Of a stretch of DNA of 5,371 bases, positions 1 to 5,306 are shown piece after piece (position 1 is the first letter of the stretch; every line of letters starts with the position of its first letter). A program made the position numbers and the translations under genes. The stretch is from assembly GCA_021107605.1 (NCBI GenBank), contig JAIOSN010000243.1, positions 1 through 5,371 of the forward strand, in the 5' to 3' direction. The DNA comes from Anaerolineae bacterium (GTDB lineage: Bacteria > Chloroflexota > Anaerolineae > B4-G1 > SLSP01). The notes under the pieces were generated by a model. That model was not told the origin of the DNA and did not search any database. It was given only the letters and a program-made list of their open reading frames with translations.

Positions 1-33
1 TGCCTGTGGCCTTGCTTTTCATTCCTTTAGGTG

Positions 34-62
34 TTGTACATCTAAAGCGCGTATGGTATAGT
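34..62 (+). promoter_or_regulatory. Putative sigma-70-type promoter for aspS
   Basis: A TATAGT box at 57-62 matches the -10 consensus at 5 of 6 positions. A TTGTAC at 34-39 matches the -35 consensus only at its first three bases, but the spacer is exactly 17 bp. Transcription would start near 68-70 and give a leader of about 110 nt before the aspS ATG. I see no T-box or other recognisable riboswitch in that leader. The -35 is weak and the host's sigma factor is unknown, so this is a pattern match only. Confidence 0.4.
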
Positions 63-166
63 CGCAGTTAGTTACCCGATATTTCTAATTTTGGACGCAG
101 ATTTTTTAGGGTTCCATTGGAAAGTATTTTTTATCAGTGTCCAGCCGCGTTCGTTTGTGTCCCATT

Positions 167-174
167 AAGGAGAG
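167..174 (+). promoter_or_regulatory. Ribosome binding site that fixes the aspS start
   Basis: AAGGAGAG lies with its GGAG core 7 nt before the ATG at 180. This decides between that ATG and an in-frame TTG at 117, which would add 21 residues. The TTG has no comparable Shine-Dalgarno sequence, and the extra residues are not part of the AspRS family fold. Confidence 0.85.
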
Positions 175-179
175 AATTT

Positions 180-1949
180 ATGTTGAAAAGTCATACCTGT
201 GGAGAATTACGAGCAACTCATGTCGGAGAGGAGGTTACGCTGGCCGGCTGGGTGAATTTGCGTCGTGATCATGGCGGCGTGATCTTCATCGTGTTGCGGG
301 ATCGGGATGGGTTGACCCAGGTGGTGGTCAACTCAGATGTGGCCGCTGCTGCCCATGCCGTCGCCGCGCAGGTGCGCAGTGAGTATGTCTTGCAGGTGCG
401 CGGGACGGTGCAGGCGCGGCCGGCCGATCAAGTGAACGCGGATTGGAAGACGGGCGAAATTGAGGTGGAGGCCAGTGAGATCAAGGTGCTTAATACCTCG
501 AAGACGCCGCCCTTCTACATCTACAAGGATGATGCCAATCTGGATGAGAGTTTGCGTTTGCGCTACCGTTACCTTGATCTGCGCCGCGCAAACATGCAGC
601 GTAACATGGTTTTGCGTCACCGGGTGGTTAGTTTCATCCGCCGCTTTATGGATGAGGCCGGTTTCATAGAGATCGAGACGCCATTTCTCTTCAAATCCAC
701 GCCGGAGGGCGCGCGCGACTATCTGGTGCCCAGCCGCGTGCAGCCGGGGAAATTCTACGCGTTGCCGCAATCCCCGCAGCAGCTCAAACAGCTGTTGATG
801 GTCGCCGGTTATGAGAAATACTACCAGATCGCGCGTTGTTTCCGCGATGAGGATTTGCGCGGCGACCGCCAGCCGGAATTTACCCAGCTGGACTTGGAAA
901 TCTCATTTGTCGAACGTGATGATATCCTGTATCTGATGGAAGAGCTCTTCACTCAGCTGGTGCAGCAAGTTACGCCGGAGAAACGGCTGCTCTCACCTTT
1001 CCCGCGTTTCTCCTACGCCGAGGCGCTGGCTAAGTATGGCACAGATAAACCCGACCTCCGTTTTGGGATGCAGTTGGTGGATTTGACTGAGAAACTGCGC
1101 GCCAGCAGCTTTCGTGTCTTTAGCCGCGTGGTGGAATCTGGTGGTCAGATCAAAGCCATCGTCGCGCCGGGCTGCGCGGATTATTCCCGCCGCCAGACCG
1201 ATGAGTTGATTGAAATCGCTAAGACGTTCGGCGCTAAGGGACTGGTGACGTTCGCCTACCTCCCGGAGCGGGTGAAGGGCGCGGCGGTTAAATTCTTTTC
1301 CGCAGAAGAGTTGGCGCTGATCGCCGCGCAGACCGGAGCCGCAGAGGGCGACCTGGTCTGCATTGTGGCGGATGAACCGGCGGTAGTGGCGGCCGCGCTC
1401 TCGGCTCTGCGGCTCACCTTCCGCGACCGCTTGGAGTTGGTCGATCCCGAATTGCTGGCTTTCGCTTGGGTACTGGATTTCCCGATGTACGAGTGGAACG
1501 AGGAAGAGGAGCGCTGGGATGCCGCTCATCACCCCTTCACCATGCCCCGGCCCAATACCTACGCGGAGATGTTGGCAGACCCCACCGCCGTACTCTCTGA
1601 TGCTTACGACCTGGTCTGCAACGGCTACGAGCTGGCCTCTGGCAGCATCCGCGTCCATGACCCTCAAGTCCAGACGGATATCTTTAGTCTCTTGGGCTAC
1701 CCAGAAGAGGAGACGCAAGCGCGCTTCGGTCACATGATGGAGGCCTTCTCCTACGGCGCGCCGCCCCACGGCGGCATAGCGCCCGGCATTGACCGTCTGG
1801 TGATGCTCTTGGCCGGCGTGGATAACATCCGTGAGGTGATCGCCTTCCCCAAGACCAGTCAGGCGGCCGATCTGATGGCGGATTCCCCCTCAACGGTCTC
1901 TGATCAGCAGTTGGCGGAGTTACACTTGCGCATCGTGGAAGAGGAGTAG
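180..1949 (+). CDS. aspS: Aspartyl-tRNA synthetase, bacterial type, probably non-discriminating
   Basis: This cytoplasmic class IIb synthetase charges tRNA-Asp with aspartate using ATP. The 589-residue length matches the bacterial family (about 590). The N-terminal OB-fold anticodon-binding domain (about 1-105) starts MLKSHTCGEL and contains GWVNLRRDHGG. The catalytic core has the aspartate-binding QSPQQLK loop (S198, Q200, K203), motif 2 FRDEDLRGDRQPEFTQLDLE (221-240; R222, E224, Q231, Q236, D238), H450/H451, SGSIRVH (R491) and motif 3 GIDR (R539). These sit at a near-constant +2 to +5 offset from the E. coli active-site residues as I recall them. YGTDKPDLR (286-294) leads into the bacterial GAD insertion (about 310-420). 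The start is the ATG behind AAGGAGAG. His31 in place of the Leu of discriminating enzymes, and Asp83 where E. coli has Lys (aligned by eye), suggest that it also aspartylates tRNA-Asn for GatCAB. All catalytic residues I can check are present, so the gene looks intact. It stands alone, with a 426-bp gap to the next gene. Confidence 0.97.
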   Translation: MLKSHTCGELRATHVGEEVTLAGWVNLRRDHGGVIFIVLRDRDGLTQVVVNSDVAAAAHAVAAQVRSEYVLQVRGTVQARPADQVNADWKTGEIEVEASEIKVLNTSKTPPFYIYKDDANLDESLRLRYRYLDLRRANMQRNMVLRHRVVSFIRRFMDEAGFIEIETPFLFKSTPEGARDYLVPSRVQPGKFYALPQSPQQLKQLLMVAGYEKYYQIARCFRDEDLRGDRQPEFTQLDLEISFVERDDILYLMEELFTQLVQQVTPEKRLLSPFPRFSYAEALAKYGTDKPDLRFGMQLVDLTEKLRASSFRVFSRVVESGGQIKAIVAPGCADYSRRQTDELIEIAKTFGAKGLVTFAYLPERVKGAAVKFFSAEELALIAAQTGAAEGDLVCIVADEPAVVAAALSALRLTFRDRLELVDPELLAFAWVLDFPMYEWNEEEERWDAAHHPFTMPRPNTYAEMLADPTAVLSDAYDLVCNGYELASGSIRVHDPQVQTDIFSLLGYPEEETQARFGHMMEAFSYGAPPHGGIAPGIDRLVMLLAGVDNIREVIAFPKTSQAADLMADSPSTVSDQQLAELHLRIVEEE

Positions 1950-1990
1950 AGAGGGCTACCAAAGACACAAGTACGGTTTCTCTGAAAAAG

Positions 1991-2110
1991 ATAGCTCACC
2001 ACGGAGACACTGAGGACACTGAGAAAAGATAAGGGGGGGAAACTATTTAACTTTGACTTCTCTGAAATGAGTTATCTCCCCGCAAAGACGCTAAGGCGCT
2101 AAGCAAAAGA
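1991..2110 (+). repeat. Composite ~120-bp tandem repeat, unit 1
   Basis: This is the first full unit of a direct tandem repeat that begins 41 bp after the aspS stop. In order it contains the 28-bp core 'A' (1996-2023, TCACCACGGAGACAC... ending GAG), an AAAAGATAA stretch, a run of 7 G, a linker with CTCTGAAATGAGTTATCTCC, and an octamer module 'B' (2081-2104). It ends in AAAAGA, where unit 2 begins. No open reading frame of note and no transposase lie within it. A 10-bp TTCTCTGAAA in its linker (2058-2067) also occurs just upstream of the unit (1978-1987), so the array may once have extended further upstream. Confidence 0.9.
2081..2104 (+). repeat. Octamer module B in tandem unit 1
   Basis: Three 8-bp units, CGCAAAGA / CGCTAAGG / CGCTAAGC, form the 3' part of the first 120-bp unit. 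Similar 'GCAAAGACGCTAAGGCGC' sequences are, from general knowledge, scattered through intergenic regions of several environmental bacterial groups. No function is assigned. Confidence 0.8.
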
Positions 2111-2232
2111 ATAGCTCACTACGGAGACACCGAGGACATTGAGAAAAGATAAGTGGGGGGGGAACTATTTAGCTTTGATTCCTCTGAAATGAGTTATCTC
2201 CCCGCAAAGATGCTAAGGCGCTAAGCAAAAGA
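2111..2232 (+). repeat. Composite tandem repeat, unit 2 (122 bp)
   Basis: This second full unit repeats the whole arrangement of unit 1: core A at 2116-2143, AAAAGATAAG, a G run (8 G after a T, against 7 G in unit 1), the same linker and module B (2203-2226, CGCAAAGA / TGCTAAGG / CGCTAAGC). Outside the G tract I count seven base differences from unit 1, all of them transitions. The G-tract region accounts for the 2-bp length difference. Because the linker is shared as well as the modules, the two units arose by segmental duplication and not by independent insertion of the short repeats. Confidence 0.9.
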
Positions 2233-2268
2233 ATAGCTCACCACAGAGGGCACTGAGGAAAATGAGGC
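2233..2268 (+). repeat. Partial third unit of the composite repeat
   Basis: ATAGCTCACCACAGAGGGCAC opens a third copy in register with units 1 and 2. After core A (2238-2266, one base longer and more diverged) similarity stops: the G run, linker and module B are absent. The array therefore ends in a truncated unit, about 15 bp before the promoter-like island at 2283. Confidence 0.75.
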
Positions 2269-2282
2269 TTTATCGTTTATGC

Positions 2283-2313
2283 TTGACCGCATGCTAGCTG
2301 TTAAGTTTAAAAT
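2283..2313 (+). promoter_or_regulatory. Putative promoter for the C-S lyase gene
   Basis: TTGACC at 2283-2288 matches the -35 consensus at 5 of 6 positions. Two overlapping -10 candidates follow: TTTAAA at 2306-2311 (17-bp spacer, 4 of 6) and TAAAAT at 2308-2313 (19-bp spacer, 5 of 6). This lies in the only non-repeat stretch (2269-2313) of the 426-bp gap. Transcription would start around 2318-2322, inside the inverted core repeat at 2314-2341, which would then be part of a leader of about 55 nt. The assignment rests on pattern matching only. Confidence 0.4.
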
Positions 2314-2341
2314 CTCTGTGCTCTCCGTGTCTCCGTGGTGA
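2314..2341 (-). repeat. Core A repeat in inverted orientation, before the lyase gene
   Basis: Read on the minus strand, this is a 28-bp copy of core A that starts TCACCACGGAGACAC and ends CAGAG. Its first 15 bases are an exact match to core A of unit 1, so the block 1996-2341 is bounded by perfect 15-bp inverted repeats. I see no target-site duplication in the flanks (ATAGC on the left, ACCCC on the right). It could pair with the partial third unit (2238-2266), leaving a 47-bp loop. Confidence 0.85.
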
Positions 2342-2363
2342 ACCCCCCTGTTTTTCTCAAATA

Positions 2364-2370
2364 CCGGAGG
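2364..2370 (+). promoter_or_regulatory. Ribosome binding site supporting a TTG start
   Basis: CCGGAGG has its GGAGG core 5 nt before the TTG at 2376. Translation from there gives MNYDFDAIIPRRATES, the expected N-terminus of PatB/MalY proteins. The next in-frame Met lies within the conserved MWVADMDF, too far in to be the start. Confidence 0.85.
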
Positions 2371-2375
2371 TTTAG

Positions 2376-3530
2376 TTGAATTACGATTTTGACGCCATTA
2401 TCCCGCGTCGCGCTACCGAGAGCATAAAATGGACTCTGTCTGACGTCGACGAGTTGCCTATGTGGGTGGCCGACATGGACTTCCGCTCTCCGGAGCCGGT
2501 GATTGCGGCCTTGCGCGCGCGGGTGGAGCACGGGATTTTCGGCTATGGCAGCACTCCGCCCGCTTTACGCGCGGTTATCGTGGAGCGGCTCCGCCGGCTC
2601 TACGCCTGGCAGGTGGAACCGGAAGCTGTCGTTATGCTGCCCGGCGTGGTGCCCGGTTTCAACGCGGCGGTGCAAGCAATGTTGGCGCCGGGGGACGGGT
2701 TGCTCGTGCAAACCCCCGTTTATCCGCCTATCCTGCACGCGGCGGGAAACGCGGAGTTCCGTTCCCAGTACATGCCCTTGACGCGGCAGCCGGACGGTCG
2801 CTATACGGTGGATTTGGAGCTCTTCAAGGAGACCATCACGGCCCGCACGCGGATGTTCTTGCTCTGCAACCCGCATAACCCGGTGGGGCGGGTCTTCACC
2901 GAGGAGGAGTTGGAGCAGCTGGCGGAAATTTGTCTGCGCCACGAGCTCTTTATCTGCTCTGATGAAATCCACGGCGACTTGATCTTCAGCGAGGCGCGAC
3001 ATTATCCCATTGCGGCTTTGTCGCCAGAGATTGCCGCGCGAACCATCACGCTGATGGCCCCGAGCAAGACGTTCAACATCGCGGGACTGGGTTGCTCATT
3101 TGCGGTTATCTCCAATCCAGAGCTGCGAAAAGCGTTCAAAGCGGGGCGGCGCGGTTTAATGGGGCATCCCAATATCCTGGGAGTGATGGCGGCGTTGGCC
3201 GCGTACCAGGAGGGGCAGCCGTGGTTGACCGCGTTGCTCCGTTACTTGGAGTCCAACCGCGATTACACGTATGACTTTGTGCAGCAACAGCTGCCCGGTA
3301 TCCAGATGGCGCGACCGGAGGGGACCTACCTGGCCTGGTTGGATTGCCGCGAGAGTGGTATCCCCGGCAACCCCTACGAATTCTTCCGCGCCGAGGCTCG
3401 CGTTATGCTCAATGACGGCGCGATTTTCGGCCCCGATGGCGGTGGCTTTGTGCGGCTCAACTTCGGCACGCCGCGCGAGCTCCTGGTGGAGGGATTAGAG
3501 CGCATGCAGGCCGCGCTGGCAACACTCTGA
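2376..3530 (+). CDS. PLP-dependent C-S lyase, PatB/MalY family (aminotransferase fold type I)
   Basis: This is a predicted cytoplasmic cystathionine/cysteine beta-lyase (EC 4.4.1.13 type), cleaving the C-S bond of cystathionine or cysteine S-conjugates to a thiol, pyruvate and ammonia. The 384-residue length fits PatB/MalY (about 387-390). Family marks in order are RRATESIKW and LPMWVADMDF near the N-terminus, Tyr116 in QTPVYPPI, NPHNPVG (165-171, with Asn168 the PLP-contacting Asn), SDEIHGD with Asp196 facing the pyridine nitrogen, Lys231 in APSKTFNIAGLG as Schiff-base lysine, and Arg360 in GFVRLNFG as the substrate carboxylate anchor. SDEIH and APSKTFNIAGL separate this branch from ordinary aspartate aminotransferases. 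The start is TTG. Nothing nearby resembles maltose regulators, so MalY-like regulation is not supported. The gene is 426 bp after aspS and 237 bp before the dipeptidase, so it is probably transcribed alone. Exact substrate, and lyase versus transaminase activity, cannot be settled from sequence. Confidence 0.92.
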   Translation: MNYDFDAIIPRRATESIKWTLSDVDELPMWVADMDFRSPEPVIAALRARVEHGIFGYGSTPPALRAVIVERLRRLYAWQVEPEAVVMLPGVVPGFNAAVQAMLAPGDGLLVQTPVYPPILHAAGNAEFRSQYMPLTRQPDGRYTVDLELFKETITARTRMFLLCNPHNPVGRVFTEEELEQLAEICLRHELFICSDEIHGDLIFSEARHYPIAALSPEIAARTITLMAPSKTFNIAGLGCSFAVISNPELRKAFKAGRRGLMGHPNILGVMAALAAYQEGQPWLTALLRYLESNRDYTYDFVQQQLPGIQMARPEGTYLAWLDCRESGIPGNPYEFFRAEARVMLNDGAIFGPDGGGFVRLNFGTPRELLVEGLERMQAALATL

Positions 3531-3599
3531 GGCAAGAAGAAAACAGGCTAGTATTTTATCGACTGTGTTTTAAGTAGCAGCAGCTTGCCCCGGCAGCGG

Positions 3600-3623
3600 A
3601 TTAGCGTATCAGCGTTTTAGCCT
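3600..3623 (+). repeat. Short degenerate octamer run (TAGC type)
   Basis: Three 8-bp units, ATTAGCGT / ATCAGCGT / TTTAGCCT, lie in the middle of the gap between the lyase and dipeptidase genes. The array is short and could be chance, but its period equals that of the octamers elsewhere in the window. Around it (3531-3599 and 3624-3660) I found no gene, no clear terminator hairpin and no convincing promoter. Confidence 0.4.
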
Positions 3624-3660
3624 CTTGTCGTGCAATTAGCGCGGAATTACGTTGGGGCTA

Positions 3661-3752
3661 TGACTTTTGACTAACGACTTTCGACTATTGATTTTTGACT
3701 ATCGACTACCAGACTAACAACTTTCAACTTGTAACTTGTAACATTTAACCTA
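3661..3752 (+). repeat. Degenerate heptamer tandem array, about 13 units
   Basis: A 7-bp period runs for about 92 bp: TGACTTT, TGACTAA, CGACTTT, CGACTAT, TGATTTT, TGACTAT, CGACTAC, then one 8-bp unit CAGACTAA, then CAACTTT, CAACTTG, TAACTTG, TAACATT, TAACCTA. The consensus drifts from (T/C)GACTWW to (C/T)AACTTK, so neighbouring units resemble each other more than distant ones, as expected for a slipping array. It ends 5 bp before the ribosome binding site of the dipeptidase gene. It creates TTGACT boxes at 3667 and 3695, but no good -10 box follows at the right distance. Confidence 0.85.
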
Positions 3753-3757
3753 CTCTC

Positions 3758-3762
3758 GGAGG
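3758..3762 (+). promoter_or_regulatory. Ribosome binding site of the dipeptidase gene
   Basis: GGAGG lies 5 nt before the ATG at 3768, the same spacing as in the lyase gene. No alternative upstream start is needed. Confidence 0.85.
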
Positions 3763-3767
3763 AATTT

Positions 3768-5141
3768 ATGGATCCATTGAACTACACCGCGCAACACCGC
3801 GAGCGTTTTCTCGCTGAATTAAAGGACTTCCTGCGCATCCCCAGCGTGAGCACGCAAGTGCAGCACCGGCCGGATATGCAACGCGCGGCCGAATGGCTAC
3901 GCGATCATTTACTAGCTGCCGGCGTGCCGCTGACGGTGATTATGGAGACGCCCGGCCATCCCATCGTCTATGCGGAGTGGACGGTAGATCCAGACGCGCC
4001 GACGGTGCTTATCTACGGACATTATGACGTGCAACCTCCTGACCCTCTGGAATTATGGCGGACGGATCCCTTCGAGCCGGTCGAGATAGGCGATGACCTC
4101 TTCGCGCGCGGAGCATCCGATGACAAAGGACAGCTTTACGTGCATGTCAAGGTGTTGGAGGCATTCCACGAGACGGTGGGTGCGCCGCCGGTCAACATCA
4201 AATGTCTCTTTGAGGGGGAAGAGGAGTGCGGCAGTCCCAGCTTGGCGCCGTTTATCGAGAGCCAGATGGAATTACTGGCCGCTGATGTGGTTGTAATCTC
4301 TGACTCTCACATTCTGGGCAAGCAGACGCCGGCCATTATCTATGCGCTGCGCGGTCTCTCCTACGTAGAAGTGGAATTGACCGGGCCGCAGCATGACCTG
4401 CATTCCGGCATCTACGGCGGCGCGGTTCACAATCCTATCCACGTGCTCAGCGAGTTGATCGCGGGCCTGCATGATGAAAACGGGCGCGTCGCCATCCCCG
4501 GTTTCTACGATAACGTGCGCGAGCTCTCTGCTGAGGAGCGTGTTGAGCTAGCCAAGATACCCTTTGACCGCGAGACGTGGTTGGCCGAGGCCGCCGTCAC
4601 GTCCGATTGGGGCGAGGCGGAATACAGTATCATCGAGCGCACCTCGGCGCGGCCCACCTTAGACGTCAATGGCATTTGGGGCGGATATACTGAGCCGGGC
4701 GCCAAGACCGTGTTGCCCAGCAAAGCGCACGCCAAAATCTCCATGCGCCTGGTTCCTGACCAGAGCCACGAGTGCATCACGCGGTTGATCGCCGAGCATC
4801 TACAGAACATTGCTCCACCCACCGTCAAGGTAAAGGTGCAAAATCTGCACGGCGGTGCGGGGGCCATCATCCGCCGCGATAGCCCGGAGATGCGGGCGGC
4901 CTTTGACGCTTACGCCGCCAGTTTTGGACGCGAGCCGGTCTTTATCCGTGAGGGCGGTTCGATCCCGGTGGTGGCGGTCTTCCAAGAGGTGTTGGGGATA
5001 GAGACCATCATGTTGGGTTTCGGGTTGCCCGATGATAACCTCCACGCGCCTAATGAGAAATTCCATCTCCCCAATTTTTACCGGGGGATAGAGACGGTGA
5101 TTAGGTTCTTGCAGAGCGTGGGGGAGCGAGAAAGCGAGTAG
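3768..5141 (+). CDS. M20-family metallodipeptidase (CNDP-like)
   Basis: This is a predicted cytoplasmic dinuclear zinc peptidase of the M20 (ArgE/DapE/ACY1/CPG2) superfamily that releases amino acids from dipeptides or short peptides. Its 457 residues match bacterial 'dipeptidase' members. The active-site set is complete: His85 in YGHYDVQPP, the bridging Asp118 in RGASDDKGQ, catalytic base Glu152 and ligand Glu153 in FEGEEECGS, Asp179 in VISDSH, and His426 in DDNLHAPNEKF. The spacing H85-D118-E152/E153 equals that of human CNDP2 (H99, D132, E166/E167) as I recall it. His212 in DLHSGIYGG and Arg327 in SMRLVPDQ fit the substrate-binding residues of the lid/dimerisation domain (roughly 195-380). 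REGGSIP (394-400) marks the return to the catalytic domain. No signal peptide or membrane segment is visible. The last residues (about GERESE) and the stop codon are encoded by the start of an octamer repeat array, an oddity outside the conserved fold. The substrate is not predictable; other M20 activities are possible. Confidence 0.93.
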   Translation: MDPLNYTAQHRERFLAELKDFLRIPSVSTQVQHRPDMQRAAEWLRDHLLAAGVPLTVIMETPGHPIVYAEWTVDPDAPTVLIYGHYDVQPPDPLELWRTDPFEPVEIGDDLFARGASDDKGQLYVHVKVLEAFHETVGAPPVNIKCLFEGEEECGSPSLAPFIESQMELLAADVVVISDSHILGKQTPAIIYALRGLSYVEVELTGPQHDLHSGIYGGAVHNPIHVLSELIAGLHDENGRVAIPGFYDNVRELSAEERVELAKIPFDRETWLAEAAVTSDWGEAEYSIIERTSARPTLDVNGIWGGYTEPGAKTVLPSKAHAKISMRLVPDQSHECITRLIAEHLQNIAPPTVKVKVQNLHGGAGAIIRRDSPEMRAAFDAYAASFGREPVFIREGGSIPVVAVFQEVLGIETIMLGFGLPDDNLHAPNEKFHLPNFYRGIETVIRFLQSVGERESE

Positions 5142-5203
5142 GCGAGTAGGCGAATGAGCGAGAAAGCGAAGAAGCAAAAAGGTGAGTGAACGATAAAGCG
5201 AAG
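5124..5203 (+). repeat. Octamer tandem array overlapping the 3' end of the dipeptidase gene
   Basis: Ten 8-bp units run without a break: GAGCGAGA, AAGCGAGT, AGGCGAGT, AGGCGAAT, GAGCGAGA, AAGCGAAG, AAGCAAAA, AGGTGAGT, GAACGATA, AAGCGAAG. Units 1 and 5 are identical, as are units 6 and 10. The first two and a bit units lie inside the coding region, and the TAG stop (5139-5141) falls across the unit 2/unit 3 junction. The strand is purine-rich, so a transcript would be largely unstructured. Confidence 0.85.
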
Positions 5204-5235
5204 AAAGGTATCATCTCAATATTTCGGGGCAGTTT

Positions 5236-5306
5236 TCACCACAGAGACACGGAGGGCACAGAGTTTTTTTTATTTTTTCTCAGTGTGCTCGGTGTCTCCG
5301 GGGTGA
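5236..5306. repeat. Inverted pair of core A repeats with a T-rich loop
   Basis: Arm 1 (5236-5263, + orientation) and arm 2 (5279-5306, - orientation) are both 28-bp copies of the core A element found after aspS. They match at 22 of 28 positions as an inverted repeat, plus one G-U pair in RNA, around a 15-nt loop that is nearly all T (8 T, an A, then 6 T). Transcribed from either side, this would fold into a long imperfect hairpin. The T run is in the loop and not after the stem, so it is not a standard intrinsic terminator, although it lies downstream of the dipeptidase gene. Confidence 0.85.

Noticed and set aside
117..179. N-terminal extension of AspRS from an in-frame TTG at 117
   Set aside because: The ATG at 180 has AAGGAGAG at ideal spacing and begins exactly where bacterial AspRS proteins begin. 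The 21 extra residues resemble no family sequence.
63..179. T-box or other riboswitch in the aspS leader
   Set aside because: There is no T-box consensus, no clear terminator/antiterminator pair and no recognisable aptamer in the short leader.
993..1769. Long open frame (258 codons) on the minus strand inside aspS
   Set aside because: It lies wholly opposite a conserved gene, its translation has no recognisable domain, and open antisense frames are common in GC-rich coding DNA.
2031..2041. G-quadruplex in the G runs of the tandem units
   Set aside because: Each unit has only one run of 7-8 G; four nearby runs are needed for a standard intramolecular quadruplex.
1991..2341. CRISPR array
   Set aside because: The repeat period is about 120 bp, the intervening sequences are themselves repeated instead of unique, and no cas gene is present.
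2307..2531. Minus-strand open frame ending in the repeat before the lyase gene
   Set aside because: It is antisense to the conserved N-terminus of the lyase, and its tail (TTETRRAQRF) is just core A in translation, a known source of spurious proteins.
2565..3002. Minus-strand open frame of 145 codons inside the lyase gene
   Set aside because: It is a shadow of the real gene with no domain or ribosome binding site that I can support.
180..5141. A three-gene operon or a new biosynthetic system
   Set aside because: Gaps of 426 and 237 bp, separate strong ribosome binding sites and unrelated housekeeping functions argue against a dedicated joint pathway.
5236..5306. Rho-independent terminator
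   Set aside because: The T run lies in the loop and no T tract follows the stem, so the standard architecture is absent, although an effect on termination is not excluded.
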